Positions 40,542 to 49,804 of a DNA stretch of 64,000 nt are shown in pieces. Each line of letters opens with the position of its first letter. Position 1 is the stretch's first letter. Where the stretch lies: contig NZ_CP031967.1 in assembly GCF_003443615.1 (NCBI RefSeq), positions 620,001 to 684,000 on the forward strand, in the 5' to 3' direction. This DNA is from Alteromonas sp. BL110. Lineage in GTDB: Bacteria; Pseudomonadota; Gammaproteobacteria; Enterobacterales; Alteromonadaceae. A model generated the notes under the pieces. It was not told the origin of the DNA and made no database searches. It was given only the letters and a program-made list of their open reading frames with translations. A program made the position numbers and the translations under genes.

Positions 40542-40573
40542 GAAAATAAAAGAGCCGCTGTTGGGCGGCTCTT
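40542..40573 (-). terminator. Intrinsic terminator after flgE
   Basis: On the minus strand a perfect 9-bp stem AAGAGCCGC/GCGGCTCTT with a six-base loop is followed by TTTATTTT. It ends the flgBCDE transcript. Confidence 0.92.
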
Positions 40574-40653
40574 GTAAATATCGGTAATAATGGAAGGCTT
40601 ACACGCCAACGTATTGCCGCTTTTATATTCTAATAAACGGCCCTTTACCTTAA

Positions 40654-42039
40654 CTATCGAATGTTCAGAATAGTCTGGTTCAGTGAGTTGTTCACTTCAA
40701 GTGCTCTAGAGTTAGCCTGGAAGTTACGCTGAGCTATGATCATGTCGATTAGCTCAGTGGTCAGGTTAACGTTGGCTTGTTCAAGGGCCGATGAATTAAT
40801 CTCACCGAAAGTACCGGTTGTTGCTTCACCTGCTAGAGCCTCACCCGAAAGAATACTCTCTTTCCACTGCGTGCTGCTTTCTTGCGTTAGGCCCTGCTCA
40901 TTAGAGAAACGAACGAGTGCAACGCGAACAATAGGTTCAGATGTACCGTTAGAGAAGGTAGCACGAACTAAGCCATCGGGGCCGATATCGATACCTGTTA
41001 GTCGGCCTACTGGCAGACCATCTTGTTCTAGTGAGGTTACTTCAAAGGCTGATGCAAACTGAGTCGGTTCATTAGGTGTGGCGCTATTTACATCAAGATT
41101 AAAGTCTATGCTTATCTGCTGCGTAGGATCCGAACCATTTGCAAGAATACCCGCACCCAATGCTTCAGTTTGCATTTTAAAATCTAGCGTTGGTAAGCCA
41201 TCTGGCGTTTCCATACCAGAAAAATCACCACCTTGAGAGAAAATAAGTTTAGATGCGGTTACTGCGTTACCTGTATTACCGCCTACCGAGTTAACTGCTG
41301 TAGTAGGGTCGGTATCAGCACCTGTTGAATCAGTCATATCCACAAGGGTATCGTCGATTGCAGTGGCAACATACCATTCGTTATCTACACCTGCGGCATT
41401 ATCCTTGATAAAGTAGTAAGTCATTACATGACTATCACCTAAAGAGTCATATACAGTGACTGACGTTGCCGCGTTGTAAGTTAACGGATCTTCTGGGTCA
41501 AAATCTTGCGGATCTAGCGCAGCATCTCCGGCCGGTAAATTCATACGAAGATCAACTTCTGAAGTTTGCGCAGGTGAACCTGATGAATCGGGAATACGCA
41601 CTGGCTCAGTGGTACTTAGAGCAACCGATGCGCTTGTACCATCAGAGTTAACTGGGAAGCCCAGAAGGTTGTCTCCATTACTGTTAACCACAAAGTTGTC
41701 ACTATCCAACTTAAACTGCCCGGCACGAGTAAACGAGAAATCCCGTGACGTAATTTCAGGTACCGTAGCAAAGAAACCGTTACCCGTAATCGCCAAGTCA
41801 AGCGATGTATTGGTAAACTGAAGGCTACCTTGAGAAAATTGCTGTGCAACTTCTTGGGTAAGAACACCGTCACCCACTTTCGTTTTACCACCTGAAAGTA
41901 GTGATGCCGCATAAACGTCACCAAATTCAGCACGTGATTCTTTAAAGCCAACAGTATTTACGTTTGCGATGTTGTTGGCGGTTACATCCAAATCTTTTTG
42001 TGCGGCAGAAACGCCACTCAGTGCAATATTAAAAGACAT
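40654..42039 (-). CDS. flgE: Flagellar hook protein FlgE
   Basis: A 461-residue hook protein. The N-terminus (FNIALSGVSAAQKDLDVTANNIANVNTVGFKESRAEF region) and the C-terminus (ANVNLTTELIDMIIAQRNFQ) are typical. It lies 14 bases after flgD, which caps the growing hook. Confidence 0.97.
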   Translation of the reverse strand: MSFNIALSGVSAAQKDLDVTANNIANVNTVGFKESRAEFGDVYAASLLSGGKTKVGDGVLTQEVAQQFSQGSLQFTNTSLDLAITGNGFFATVPEITSRDFSFTRAGQFKLDSDNFVVNSNGDNLLGFPVNSDGTSASVALSTTEPVRIPDSSGSPAQTSEVDLRMNLPAGDAALDPQDFDPEDPLTYNAATSVTVYDSLGDSHVMTYYFIKDNAAGVDNEWYVATAIDDTLVDMTDSTGADTDPTTAVNSVGGNTGNAVTASKLIFSQGGDFSGMETPDGLPTLDFKMQTEALGAGILANGSDPTQQISIDFNLDVNSATPNEPTQFASAFEVTSLEQDGLPVGRLTGIDIGPDGLVRATFSNGTSEPIVRVALVRFSNEQGLTQESSTQWKESILSGEALAGEATTGTFGEINSSALEQANVNLTTELIDMIIAQRNFQANSRALEVNNSLNQTILNIR

Positions 42040-42053
42040 TATTGATTCTCCTA

Positions 42054-42740
42054 CTAACTGCCGATTTGAATGACGTCATCAAGATTGATACTGACATCAC
42101 CATCCAAATTCAAAATTACGCCTTGACCACTGCCGGCCAAGCTTACACTTCCAACATGACGATTCACGGCGGTATTCAGCTGCACACCTTCACCGTTTAG
42201 CTCGCCAGTAGCGCTGATAACATATTCACCTGGTGCCATCTGGTTACCATGCTGATCTTTGCCATCCCACTCAAACTCAATGTTGCCTGCACTTTGCGTA
42301 CCTGCATCAATGGTTTTAATAACTTCGCCAAACTGGTTCTCAATGCTAATTGTCATATTTTGAACCGTTTTTTCGTTAACAATAACGCCCGAGATCCCTT
42401 CTCCTTCGTTCGCCATGTAACCGACATTACCTTGAACTAACACGTTCTGACCGATGAGACTTGAAGCCTGCAGCGCTTGATTCGATGTCATTGAAGCCGC
42501 AAACGATTCGAATTTTTCGTTAAGTTGGGAGATGCCGTCTGCCATGGTAAATGACGTCATCTGCGCCACCATCTGATCGTTATCAACCGGTGCCGTAGGA
42601 TCCTGATTAGCAAGCTGTTCAGTCAACATTGAAAAGAAATCTTCCTGGGTTAACTGCTGCTCGGTACCATCGGCAACTTTGACAGTTTCTTCCTGCCAGT
42701 ACAGGTCAGTATTTAAGCCGGTATTGTTTATGGTATTCAC
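42054..42740 (-). CDS. flgD: Flagellar hook-capping protein FlgD
   Basis: A 228-residue scaffold for hook assembly. The N-terminal region has FFSMLTEQLANQDPTAPVDN, the classic FlgD signature. The middle has a FlgD Ig-like region with EFEWDGKDQHGNQMAPGEY. It lies 31 bases after flgC. Confidence 0.97.
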   Translation of the reverse strand: MNTINNTGLNTDLYWQEETVKVADGTEQQLTQEDFFSMLTEQLANQDPTAPVDNDQMVAQMTSFTMADGISQLNEKFESFAASMTSNQALQASSLIGQNVLVQGNVGYMANEGEGISGVIVNEKTVQNMTISIENQFGEVIKTIDAGTQSAGNIEFEWDGKDQHGNQMAPGEYVISATGELNGEGVQLNTAVNRHVGSVSLAGSGQGVILNLDGDVSINLDDVIQIGS

Positions 42741-42771
42741 TGATTAATCCTCACATTATTCAAGCGGCAAA

Positions 42772-43194
42772 TTACTGCCCTTGACCTAACTGCAGTACGC
42801 GGCGAAAGATTCGCTTGGTGGTATCCGCTACCTGTACGTTAGTTTCATACGCTTTTGACGCTGACATCATATTTGCCATTTCCTCTACAATGTTGACGTT
42901 AGGTTTGTAGATATAACCTTCTTCATCTGCCATTGGGTTATTGGGCGCATATTCCACCTGAAGCGGAGCATCACTTTCGACTATGCCCTTAACTTGAACA
43001 CCTGCGCCCTTTGATTGATCCCGCATGGCATCTTGTAGCGCCGTTGCAAAAACAGGGTGACGAGCTCGATAGGTTTCGTCATAGCTGCTGCTTACCGAGT
43101 TTGCATTAGCAATATTGCTCGCCGTGGTGTTAAGACGGACATTTTCCGCCTCCATACCCGTACTCGAAATTTGCATTACGTTAAATAAACTCAT
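42772..43194 (-). CDS. flgC: Flagellar proximal rod protein FlgC
   Basis: A 140-residue rod protein with NVMQISSTGMEAENVRLNTT at the N-terminus and PNVNIVEEMANMMSASKAYE at the C-terminus. It lies two bases after flgB. Confidence 0.97.
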   Translation of the reverse strand: MSLFNVMQISSTGMEAENVRLNTTASNIANANSVSSSYDETYRARHPVFATALQDAMRDQSKGAGVQVKGIVESDAPLQVEYAPNNPMADEEGYIYKPNVNIVEEMANMMSASKAYETNVQVADTTKRIFRRVLQLGQGQ

Positions 43195-43196
43195 GA

Positions 43197-43631
43197 CTAT
43201 TGACCTCCTGAGCTAAGTGCTTTTTTCATGCCTTTGATTTTTCCATTCAAAAATTCAAGGCTTGCTTGGTAGCGCAATCCATTGTCTAAAAACCGGTTTC
43301 TTTCCGCTTGAACTTCAACCGTGTTACCGTCGCCGGTGTCGGGTTGAGTAGGAACGCGGTACTGCATGTCAAAATTTGCCGCAACGGACGAAGGGTTGCC
43401 GCCTAAGTGGCGCTCATTTGTCCTTACCAATCCGGAAGAAGCATGTTGTGAGCTACCACCAGAGGCTTCTCTCATTGCTGACTGCATGGCTTTGTTAAAA
43501 TCAATATCTCTGGCTTTGTAACCAGGCGTATTTGCGTTAGCTAAATTCCCTGAAATAACCTCCATACGCTCTGTGCGTATTTTGAGTGCTGACTCGTGAA
43601 AGCCCACCAGCTTATCTAGGTTAATAGCCAT
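43197..43631 (-). CDS. flgB: Flagellar proximal rod protein FlgB
   Basis: A 144-residue rod protein with a FlgB-type N-terminus (ESALKIRTERMEVISGNLA, then NANTPGYKARDIDF) and EVQAERNRFLDNGLRYQASL near the C-terminus. It is first in flgBCDE, with a sigma-54 promoter about 105 bases upstream. Confidence 0.97.
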   Translation of the reverse strand: MAINLDKLVGFHESALKIRTERMEVISGNLANANTPGYKARDIDFNKAMQSAMREASGGSSQHASSGLVRTNERHLGGNPSSVAANFDMQYRVPTQPDTGDGNTVEVQAERNRFLDNGLRYQASLEFLNGKIKGMKKALSSGGQ

Positions 43632-43734
43632 AACATGACCTCTGACATACTTTGAAAACGTTTCGTATTGACAGATATACGGGGATTGAAGCGTTAAACT
43701 TTTGCCGTTTTACTGTCGTTTGTTGAAATAGTTA

Positions 43735-43749
43735 GCAAGGCAAATGCCA
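43735..43749 (-). promoter_or_regulatory. Sigma-54 promoter of flgBCDE
   Basis: On the minus strand the sequence is TGGCATTTGCCTTGC, with GG-N10-GC spacing and a perfect TTGC -12 box, 104 bases before flgB. Confidence 0.85.
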
Positions 43750-43833
43750 CAATGAGATTTTGACGGGGTGTATAGAGGTTAGTAACTCGGCTTGAGTTAT
43801 AAAAAACTTTATTTATCAAGCCGGTAAGTTAGA

Positions 43834-44664
43834 TCATTTTTTTTGATAGTAAAGGCCAGGATGACACTTCACCATACTGTAGATATCGCTTGCAGCACTT
43901 ATAGACTCTGACGCGCCAAGAAATAGCACGCCGTTTGGCTGCAGTTGTCCGGCAATTTGTTGCAGGATCTTTTGTTTCACTTCCGCTGAAAAATAGATCA
44001 ATACGTTGCGGCAGAAAACGATATCAAAGCGGCCGAGCGCGGCATAACTTGTCAGCAAGTTCAAACTTCTAAAGTTTACCATTCGGCGAACTTCAGGCTT
44101 CACCTGCATAAGCCCTTTTTCATTTTGTTGGAAAAAAGCTTGCCTTCGCTGTGGCGATAAACCTCTGGCAAGAGACAATTCGTCATAAATGCCAGATTCA
44201 CACTTTTGCAGCATCTCTGATGACAAGTCAGTTGCCACAATTTCAACGCCCGCTCTTAAGGCACCAGGACGTTGACGTTGATACTCAAGCACGGACATTG
44301 CAATGGAGTAAGGTTCTTGCCCTGACGAACAAGCCGCACTCCAAATACGGATCTTCTGATTTTTAGTTGATAAAGATGGTAATAAATCCTTCAAAAGAAG
44401 ATCAAACGGGTAATTATCGCGAAACCATAATGTTTCGTTGGTTGTCATCGCGTCGATAACACTCTGTAACAAGGACCTATCAAAACCGCGCACAACGACA
44501 TCAATCAGTTCGTCTGCAGATTCGTATTTATGCTTAAAAAGTAACGAAGCCAAACGGCTGCGGACGAGATACTGTTTATTCTCGCCCAAAACTATGCCAC
44601 ATTGCTTTTCAAGAAACTCTCTAAACTTAAGATAGCTCGCAGGCGAAACGTCTTTATTAGCCAA
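43834..44664 (-). CDS. cheR: Chemotaxis protein methyltransferase CheR
   Basis: A 276-residue SAM-dependent enzyme that methylates glutamates on chemoreceptors. The N-terminal helical domain is followed by the catalytic domain with TTNETLWFRDNYPFDLL, the SAM-site motif IRIWSAACSSGQEPYSIAM and the motif FDIVFCRNVLIYF. It lies 15 bases after cheV, in the common cheV-cheR-flgB order. Confidence 0.97.
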   Translation of the reverse strand: MANKDVSPASYLKFREFLEKQCGIVLGENKQYLVRSRLASLLFKHKYESADELIDVVVRGFDRSLLQSVIDAMTTNETLWFRDNYPFDLLLKDLLPSLSTKNQKIRIWSAACSSGQEPYSIAMSVLEYQRQRPGALRAGVEIVATDLSSEMLQKCESGIYDELSLARGLSPQRRQAFFQQNEKGLMQVKPEVRRMVNFRSLNLLTSYAALGRFDIVFCRNVLIYFSAEVKQKILQQIAGQLQPNGVLFLGASESISAASDIYSMVKCHPGLYYQKK

Positions 44665-44679
44665 TCCTTTTCTGCTCCG

Positions 44680-45609
44680 TTATTCGCACTCGGTCATCAG
44701 CCACTTCTGCACAGCAGTCGCCAATTCGTCGGGGTGAAACTTTGCAATAAAATCGTCTGCACCCACCTTTTGTACCATTGCCTGGTTAAAAACCCCACTT
44801 AATGACGTGTGCAGAACGACATGAAGTTTTTGAAGTTCAGGAATATTCTTAATTTCTGCAGTAAGTGTATAGCCGTCCATTTCGGGCATCTCGATATCAG
44901 AAACTAATACACCAACGCGATTTGTTACGTCGCCATACTCTTCAGCAATTTCTTTGAGACGATTAAGTGCTTCAAGTCCATTTTTAGCGAGCTCGATTTC
45001 AAGGCCTAATGACGTAAGCGCCTTTTTCACCTGATTCCTCGCTACCGCCGAGTCATCCGCTATAAAGATAATTTTGTTTTCTTGACCTTCTGTTGTTAGC
45101 CCTTCAGCAACGTCAGCGCTAACTTCAGCGTTTAGCGGAGAGATCTCATTAAGAATTTTTTCTACATCTAGTATTTCAATGAGTTCGTTTTCTACCTCTG
45201 TAACCGCCGTCAGATAACTGGCGCGCCCCGTGCCTTGGGGCGGCGGCATAATGGCATCCCAATTAGTATTGATAATGCGTTCAACAGCGCCAACCAAAAA
45301 GCCTTGAACAGAACGGTTGTATTCAGCAATAACGATAAATGCATTAGAAAGGTCTTCAATTTTACGACCCCGTGTAGCCATACTCAGGTCAATAACTGAA
45401 ATTGTTTGCCCACGAATGTGTGCAACACCGCGAACCAGTGGATTTAATCTTGGCATTGCCGTAAGTGGAGGACACTGCAACACCTCTCGCACCTTAAACA
45501 CATTAATTCCAAACCGCTGACGGCCGTTCAGTCTAAACAGCAACAACTCTAAGCGGTTCTGCCCAACAAGCTGCGTTCGCTGGTTTACCGAATCTAAAAT
45601 ACCCGACAT
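44680..45609 (-). CDS. cheV: Chemotaxis coupling/response regulator CheV
   Basis: A 309-residue fusion of a CheW-type coupling domain (about 18-160) and a receiver domain (about 180-305). The receiver has the acidic pair in IFIADDSAVARNQ and the phosphoacceptor Asp238 in VLVSDIEMPEMDGY. CheV links receptors to CheA and tunes adaptation. It precedes cheR by 15 bases. Confidence 0.96.
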   Translation of the reverse strand: MSGILDSVNQRTQLVGQNRLELLLFRLNGRQRFGINVFKVREVLQCPPLTAMPRLNPLVRGVAHIRGQTISVIDLSMATRGRKIEDLSNAFIVIAEYNRSVQGFLVGAVERIINTNWDAIMPPPQGTGRASYLTAVTEVENELIEILDVEKILNEISPLNAEVSADVAEGLTTEGQENKIIFIADDSAVARNQVKKALTSLGLEIELAKNGLEALNRLKEIAEEYGDVTNRVGVLVSDIEMPEMDGYTLTAEIKNIPELQKLHVVLHTSLSGVFNQAMVQKVGADDFIAKFHPDELATAVQKWLMTECE

Positions 45610-45782
45610 AGGTCACCTCTAAGTAATACTGGGCATGATCATTGCCTCTTATGATAAGAATAGACAATATCACTAAATTTTTGCAGGTCAAACGACAGAA
45701 AAATGACACTTAAGGTTTATTTAAGCTGTACCAGCATTTCAACACTGCCGATTAAACCTTGTCGCGTTGAAGCGTATGCTTT

Positions 45783-45810
45783 TACACCTTGAACTAAGCA
45801 TTGCCGATAA
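45783..45810 (+). promoter_or_regulatory. Possible sigma-28 promoter upstream of flgA
   Basis: TACA, 16 bases, GCCGATAA: the -10 box is a perfect FliA match but the -35 box has one mismatch. It lies 69 bases before flgA. A second GCCGATTA at 45747-45754 has no -35 box. Confidence 0.4.
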
Positions 45811-45878
45811 ACCCGCTGTTTATAAACATAGATTTCACTAAGCATAGTCAATTAATCGCAAACTGAACACGAAATGTC

Positions 45879-46610
45879 ATGATGAAAAAGATAAACGAAA
45901 AAATGCGTACCAGATTCTCCCGCTCGTTCGCCAGCTTGGTAGTCGGTTTGCTAATCGGTTTACAAAGTGGATATTGCTATGCAGCAGCGTCCAATCACGA
46001 ACGAGTAGAAGCCGGTGCTAAGCAGTACTTGATAAACCAACTTACTGATAATGCGCAGGATACTAACATCGATGTGGATGTTGTGAAGATAGACGATCGG
46101 ATAAATATCCCAGACTGCCCAACTGGTTTCCAATATAATGCTTCTCAGGAAGCGTTGAGCCAATCTTATATATCGGTTCGAGTAAGCTGTAAAAATAATG
46201 AGTGGTATTTGTTTACCAGCGGCCAAGTTACGCGAACAAAGGAAATTGTGGTGACTCAGGGCGCTATAAGTCCTGGAACTGTATTAACTTCATCGAATTT
46301 AACGAAGGCAAAAGTTGACGTGAGACGTTTACGCTACACCGCGTTCACCGATTTAGAATCATTAATTGGTGCTAGAATGAAACGCCGCATTACCGATGGC
46401 CAAGCGATACAGTCGAATATGCTATGCTTTGTATGTAAAGGCGATAGAATAACAATTACTGCGGAGGTAGCGGGAATGGAAGTAAAGACCGCTGGGATAG
46501 CGCAACAAGATGGTGTAGTCGGCGACAATATAAAAGTCATAAATGCCAGTAGCCAGAAGGCCATTATTGCCAGAGTCGCAAGCCCTGAGGAAGTCGTGAT
46601 ACACTTGTAA
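45879..46610 (+). CDS. flgA: Flagellar P-ring chaperone FlgA
   Basis: A 243-residue periplasmic protein needed for P-ring assembly. A signal peptide covers about 1-36, with hydrophobic LVVGLLIGLQSGYCYAA. The C-terminal SAF-type region has VVTQGAISPGTVLTSSNLTK and ends with the family segment DNIKVINASSQKAIIARV. It is divergent from cheV and followed by flgM. Confidence 0.95.
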   Translation: MMKKINEKMRTRFSRSFASLVVGLLIGLQSGYCYAAASNHERVEAGAKQYLINQLTDNAQDTNIDVDVVKIDDRINIPDCPTGFQYNASQEALSQSYISVRVSCKNNEWYLFTSGQVTRTKEIVVTQGAISPGTVLTSSNLTKAKVDVRRLRYTAFTDLESLIGARMKRRITDGQAIQSNMLCFVCKGDRITITAEVAGMEVKTAGIAQQDGVVGDNIKVINASSQKAIIARVASPEEVVIHL

Positions 46611-46651
46611 AAGTGAGTGTTAAATATCTACTATTTTGTTCTCAATTTAGC

Positions 46652-46678
46652 TAAAGATATTTGCCAAAAGGCCGATAT
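46652..46678 (+). promoter_or_regulatory. Sigma-28 promoter of flgMN
   Basis: TAAA, 15 bases, GCCGATAT: a near-consensus FliA promoter, 35 bases before the flgM ATG. This would give negative feedback, since FlgM inhibits sigma-28. Confidence 0.9.
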
Positions 46679-46712
46679 ATATTCTAGAGGCAAAAAGTAG
46701 TGAGGACTGATT

Positions 46713-47042
46713 ATGGCAATTAACAATATAAACAATGGGTTACCTAAAACCCCCGTTGATAACGGTAAAGTTGCGCAGCAGAACCAGACGCAACAATCTC
46801 AACAGCAGGCTTCAGCGCAAGCGGCGCAAACAGCACAAGCGCCAAGACAAGATTCTGTTTCGCTAACGCAATCTGCTCAGCAGTTGAATCAAGTCCAGAA
46901 GAAAGGGACTGAAGCTCCTGTGAATCAGGAAAAAGTTGATCGCCTTAAGAAAGCGATCCAAAGTGGTGAGTACAAGGTTAATCCTGAAGTGCTTGCAAAT
47001 AAAATCGCTAAACTAGAATCCCAAATATTTGAGGCTAAATAG
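46713..47042 (+). CDS. flgM: Anti-sigma-28 factor FlgM
   Basis: A 109-residue, mostly disordered protein that binds sigma-28 until it is exported through the finished hook-basal body. The N-terminus is Gln-rich. The C-terminal half has the sigma-binding features DSVSLTQSAQQL and KVDRLKKAIQSGEYKVNPEV. GAGG lies upstream of the ATG. It is paired with flgN under a sigma-28 promoter. Confidence 0.95.
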   Translation: MAINNINNGLPKTPVDNGKVAQQNQTQQSQQQASAQAAQTAQAPRQDSVSLTQSAQQLNQVQKKGTEAPVNQEKVDRLKKAIQSGEYKVNPEVLANKIAKLESQIFEAK

Positions 47043-47098
47043 TTTGGTGTTAAATAATCAGCGAGAATTTATCAAACACGTTCAATGAGACAAGTATA

Positions 47099-47530
47099 GT
47101 GACAGAACAAGCGAGTCAGTTAACACAAGCATTATCACGGCAAGTGGAGCAAATGACTTCACTTGCGTCACTGCTTGAAAAAGAACTGCAGCTTATTAGC
47201 TCGCGTGACGCTGAATCTTTGATGAATTTGTTAGACGAAAAAACAGCCCTTCTAACCTCTATTCAAGCGCTAGACGCGAGTATTGAAGATGCTATCAAAA
47301 GTGAAAATGCAATGTCGGAAGACGACGAAGCATTAATGGCTGACGCTAAGAAGCTCCTTGAAGATTGCAAATATCGAACACAGATTAATCAAAAAGCCGT
47401 AGAGCAAGGACAGCTACGCCTCACACACTTGCGGAATTTGATGATGGAAGTTCGAGCAAAAGAATCGCTTACTTATGACAAAAAAGGTAAACCGAAGGGT
47501 GGAACCTTAGGCTCTGGAGTGAGTGCTTAG
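47099..47530 (+). CDS. flgN: Flagellar export chaperone FlgN
   Basis: A 143-residue helical chaperone for FlgK and FlgL. It is a Glu- and Leu-rich coiled coil with LLEKELQLISSRDAESLMNL, typical of FlgN. The start is GTG at 47099. It follows flgM by 56 bases. It ends with a short disordered, Lys- and Gly-rich tail. Confidence 0.9.
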   Translation: MTEQASQLTQALSRQVEQMTSLASLLEKELQLISSRDAESLMNLLDEKTALLTSIQALDASIEDAIKSENAMSEDDEALMADAKKLLEDCKYRTQINQKAVEQGQLRLTHLRNLMMEVRAKESLTYDKKGKPKGGTLGSGVSA

Positions 47531-47677
47531 GCTTTTAAATAGCTTTGTATGGCCGCAGAGCATTGACCACATCGGCTGCTAAATTCACCACATCGGCAGT
47601 CAAGTTCACTTTATTATCACGTTTTTTCTAGCATTCCACTGCAAAGTAATTAGCGCGAATTGCCTTTAACTTACTAC

Positions 47678-48163
47678 CTAGTAATACTTTACATCTTTCA
47701 CTCGGCGCGGCTTAGCAGTCGACAAATAAATATCGTAGACTTGCTGCATATCTAAAGAAAGCTCCGTTACGTAGGTATCCTCACCCACGGGATAAGTCTT
47801 AACCACCTCGGCGCCTCTTATTACTCCCTCAACAGACGCGCGTAACGTTTCACTGTCAACAACAAGGCGTGATACAGACTGACTACCTTCTATTTTCTGA
47901 CCGTATACCTGCTCGGTTAACTCGCGGTATGCATCTAATTTTGACGCTTTCATCGCCATTATTAGCTTCATACTGTCAGACTCGCCCTTTTGCGATGAAA
48001 TTGGCGCATAGCCAACCGCCTTTAAAACAGGATAAGTTTCAGGCTCTACGGTTTCCCATTCGACGTGTTTATCAATAATGCCACAACTACTCAAAGAAAT
48101 TGCTAGGCCAAACATGGAAGACCGCAAAAGTAATTTCGAATTTTTTAGTCCATTCAACCACAT
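47678..48163 (-). CDS. flgP: Outer-membrane lipoprotein FlgP (LPP20 family)
   Basis: A 161-residue lipoprotein with lipobox Cys near residue 27 (SLSSCGIID). The LPP20 domain follows, with MAMKASKLDAYRELTEQVYGQ and EVVKTYPVGEDTYVTELSL. FlgP stabilises the sheathed or polar flagellum outer-membrane complex in Vibrio. The usual partner flgO is absent from this interval: only 291 non-coding bases separate flgP from the divergent flgT. Confidence 0.88.
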   Translation of the reverse strand: MWLNGLKNSKLLLRSSMFGLAISLSSCGIIDKHVEWETVEPETYPVLKAVGYAPISSQKGESDSMKLIMAMKASKLDAYRELTEQVYGQKIEGSQSVSRLVVDSETLRASVEGVIRGAEVVKTYPVGEDTYVTELSLDMQQVYDIYLSTAKPRRVKDVKYY

Positions 48164-48375
48164 AATTTAAAACCTCTGTGTGCATCAATAACGAGTTAAT
48201 GACATCTAAATGTTTACCTTTATAAGCTAATAACAAGGCGGAAAAGCGTTATGAAGAACATCAAATTCGATAACGATACATTCCATAACGCTACTTTGCA
48301 GTCATATACCTTGGTCCGAAGAAGGTAAGCAATATATGCGCCCGTTTTCTTACCAAGATAACTAGGCCCTTTAAT

Positions 48376-48390
48376 TGGCACTTTTTTCGC
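48376..48390 (+). promoter_or_regulatory. Sigma-54 promoter of flgT
   Basis: TGGCACTTTTTTCGC has a perfect -24 box and exact GG-N10-GC spacing, 65 bases before the flgT start. The -12 box (TCGC) is weaker than TTGC. Confidence 0.75.
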
Positions 48391-48454
48391 ATAGTTCTCA
48401 CATAGATTACGATATTACTTAATCGCAATAACTAAACAACCACAGAGGTGTCAC

Positions 48455-49636
48455 GTGCGACAAGCAAGCAGAGCAACGCTAATGGCATGTTTAAGCAGAG
48501 CAATGGCCGCAGTTTGCCTTCTTGGCCTGTTGGCGGGGCAATCCCATGCCGTTTGGTATGAAGCCACAGGGCAAGCCGTGGTAATGGACGGTAACAAAGA
48601 AGCAGCAAAACGTGCAGCAACACAAGATGCGCTTAAACAAGCTATGTTGTTTGCTGGGGCATCAGTGCAAAGTGTAGCCAAACTAACCAATGGACTTCTG
48701 AGAAACGAAGAGATGACGATTCGTTCGACGGGCGAAGTCGAACAATTAGAACTTGTGAGCGAAGTTTATAACGGCGATGTAGTCACGGTTAGTGTGCGTG
48801 CAGACATATTCCCCAAAGGGGAAATATGCTCAGCGCAGCAGGACGAAAAGCACTTTGCAACTACACATTTTAGGATAAGAAACAGATCACAACTGACCCA
48901 AGGAAATATTCCGCACTTTGATAAGGCGTTTACACAGCGTTTAGCTAAGGCAATGCGAGAACAGACAGATAATCTGAGCCTTACTTACGTTGCTCCCCAT
49001 ACTGCAAAGTTTGATAGCCGCTATACCGACCAAAACGTACGAACGCTATCAGATCAAAGTAACACACAATTCGTCATTATTGGAGTTATTGATGATTTAA
49101 GTGTTACGCAAAAAGAGGCATCCGTGTTTACCCCATGGCGAAGCAGCACTTCACATCGCGCATTTGCAATGTCTGTACAAGTTTATGACGGAATAAACGG
49201 CGGTCTGTTGTTCAGTTCCTCTTACGATACTAATGAGGAGTGGACGTTTGATAGGTTTGAAAACGTCGATGAATTTTCGTCAACCTTTTGGCAATCACGC
49301 TACGGTCAAGCAATAGATGCGTCAATCAGTCAATTAATAGAAGATATTAAAGAGGCGACAGCCTGCCAACCTGTTACGGGGCGCGTGATCAGTATTGCGA
49401 ACAATAAAATTTCGGTATCACTTGGGCGAGATAATGGCATATCTGTAAAAGATGAACTATATCTTTATCAGGCCAAAGAAGTGGTCGACAATCGCGGTAG
49501 AAGATATCTTCAATATACGCTCTACCCCGGTACGTTTGTTGTTGATAGTGCTTATGGCAATTCATCTGTAGTAGTCAACGCTACGTCGGGAATTACTGCT
49601 AACATTCAGGAAAATGATTTTGTAGTTAAGAAGTAA
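48455..49636 (+). CDS. flgT: Flagellar H-ring protein FlgT
   Basis: A 393-residue periplasmic protein that builds the H-ring around the basal body in polar flagella. A signal peptide covers about 1-32 and ends LAGQSHA. The mature N-terminal domain has VWYEATGQAVVMDGNKEAA, the middle domain has IPHFDKAFTQRLAKAM, and the C-terminal domain has an SH3-like segment with VSLGRDNGISVKDELYLY. The start is GTG at 48455, with AGAGGTG upstream. The later ATG at 48482 is a weaker alternative. Confidence 0.92.
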   Translation: MRQASRATLMACLSRAMAAVCLLGLLAGQSHAVWYEATGQAVVMDGNKEAAKRAATQDALKQAMLFAGASVQSVAKLTNGLLRNEEMTIRSTGEVEQLELVSEVYNGDVVTVSVRADIFPKGEICSAQQDEKHFATTHFRIRNRSQLTQGNIPHFDKAFTQRLAKAMREQTDNLSLTYVAPHTAKFDSRYTDQNVRTLSDQSNTQFVIIGVIDDLSVTQKEASVFTPWRSSTSHRAFAMSVQVYDGINGGLLFSSSYDTNEEWTFDRFENVDEFSSTFWQSRYGQAIDASISQLIEDIKEATACQPVTGRVISIANNKISVSLGRDNGISVKDELYLYQAKEVVDNRGRRYLQYTLYPGTFVVDSAYGNSSVVVNATSGITANIQENDFVVKK

Positions 49637-49804
49637 ATTAGCTTTCACTTTATCAAATGTAAGTCACTGGCGTTGTGGGAAACAGGGTTGGATTATCAAC
49701 ATACCCGTGTTATACCTATAACTACGTATAGTATCTAATACTTAAACTTCAGATAGAGACAAGTACTCTCTCTTATACTTTAGTATGACCTACATAATAA
49801 AAAT

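Noticed and set aside
45747..45754. GCCGATTA box upstream of flgA
   Set aside because: No TAAA-like box lies 15-16 bases upstream, so I do not call it a promoter.
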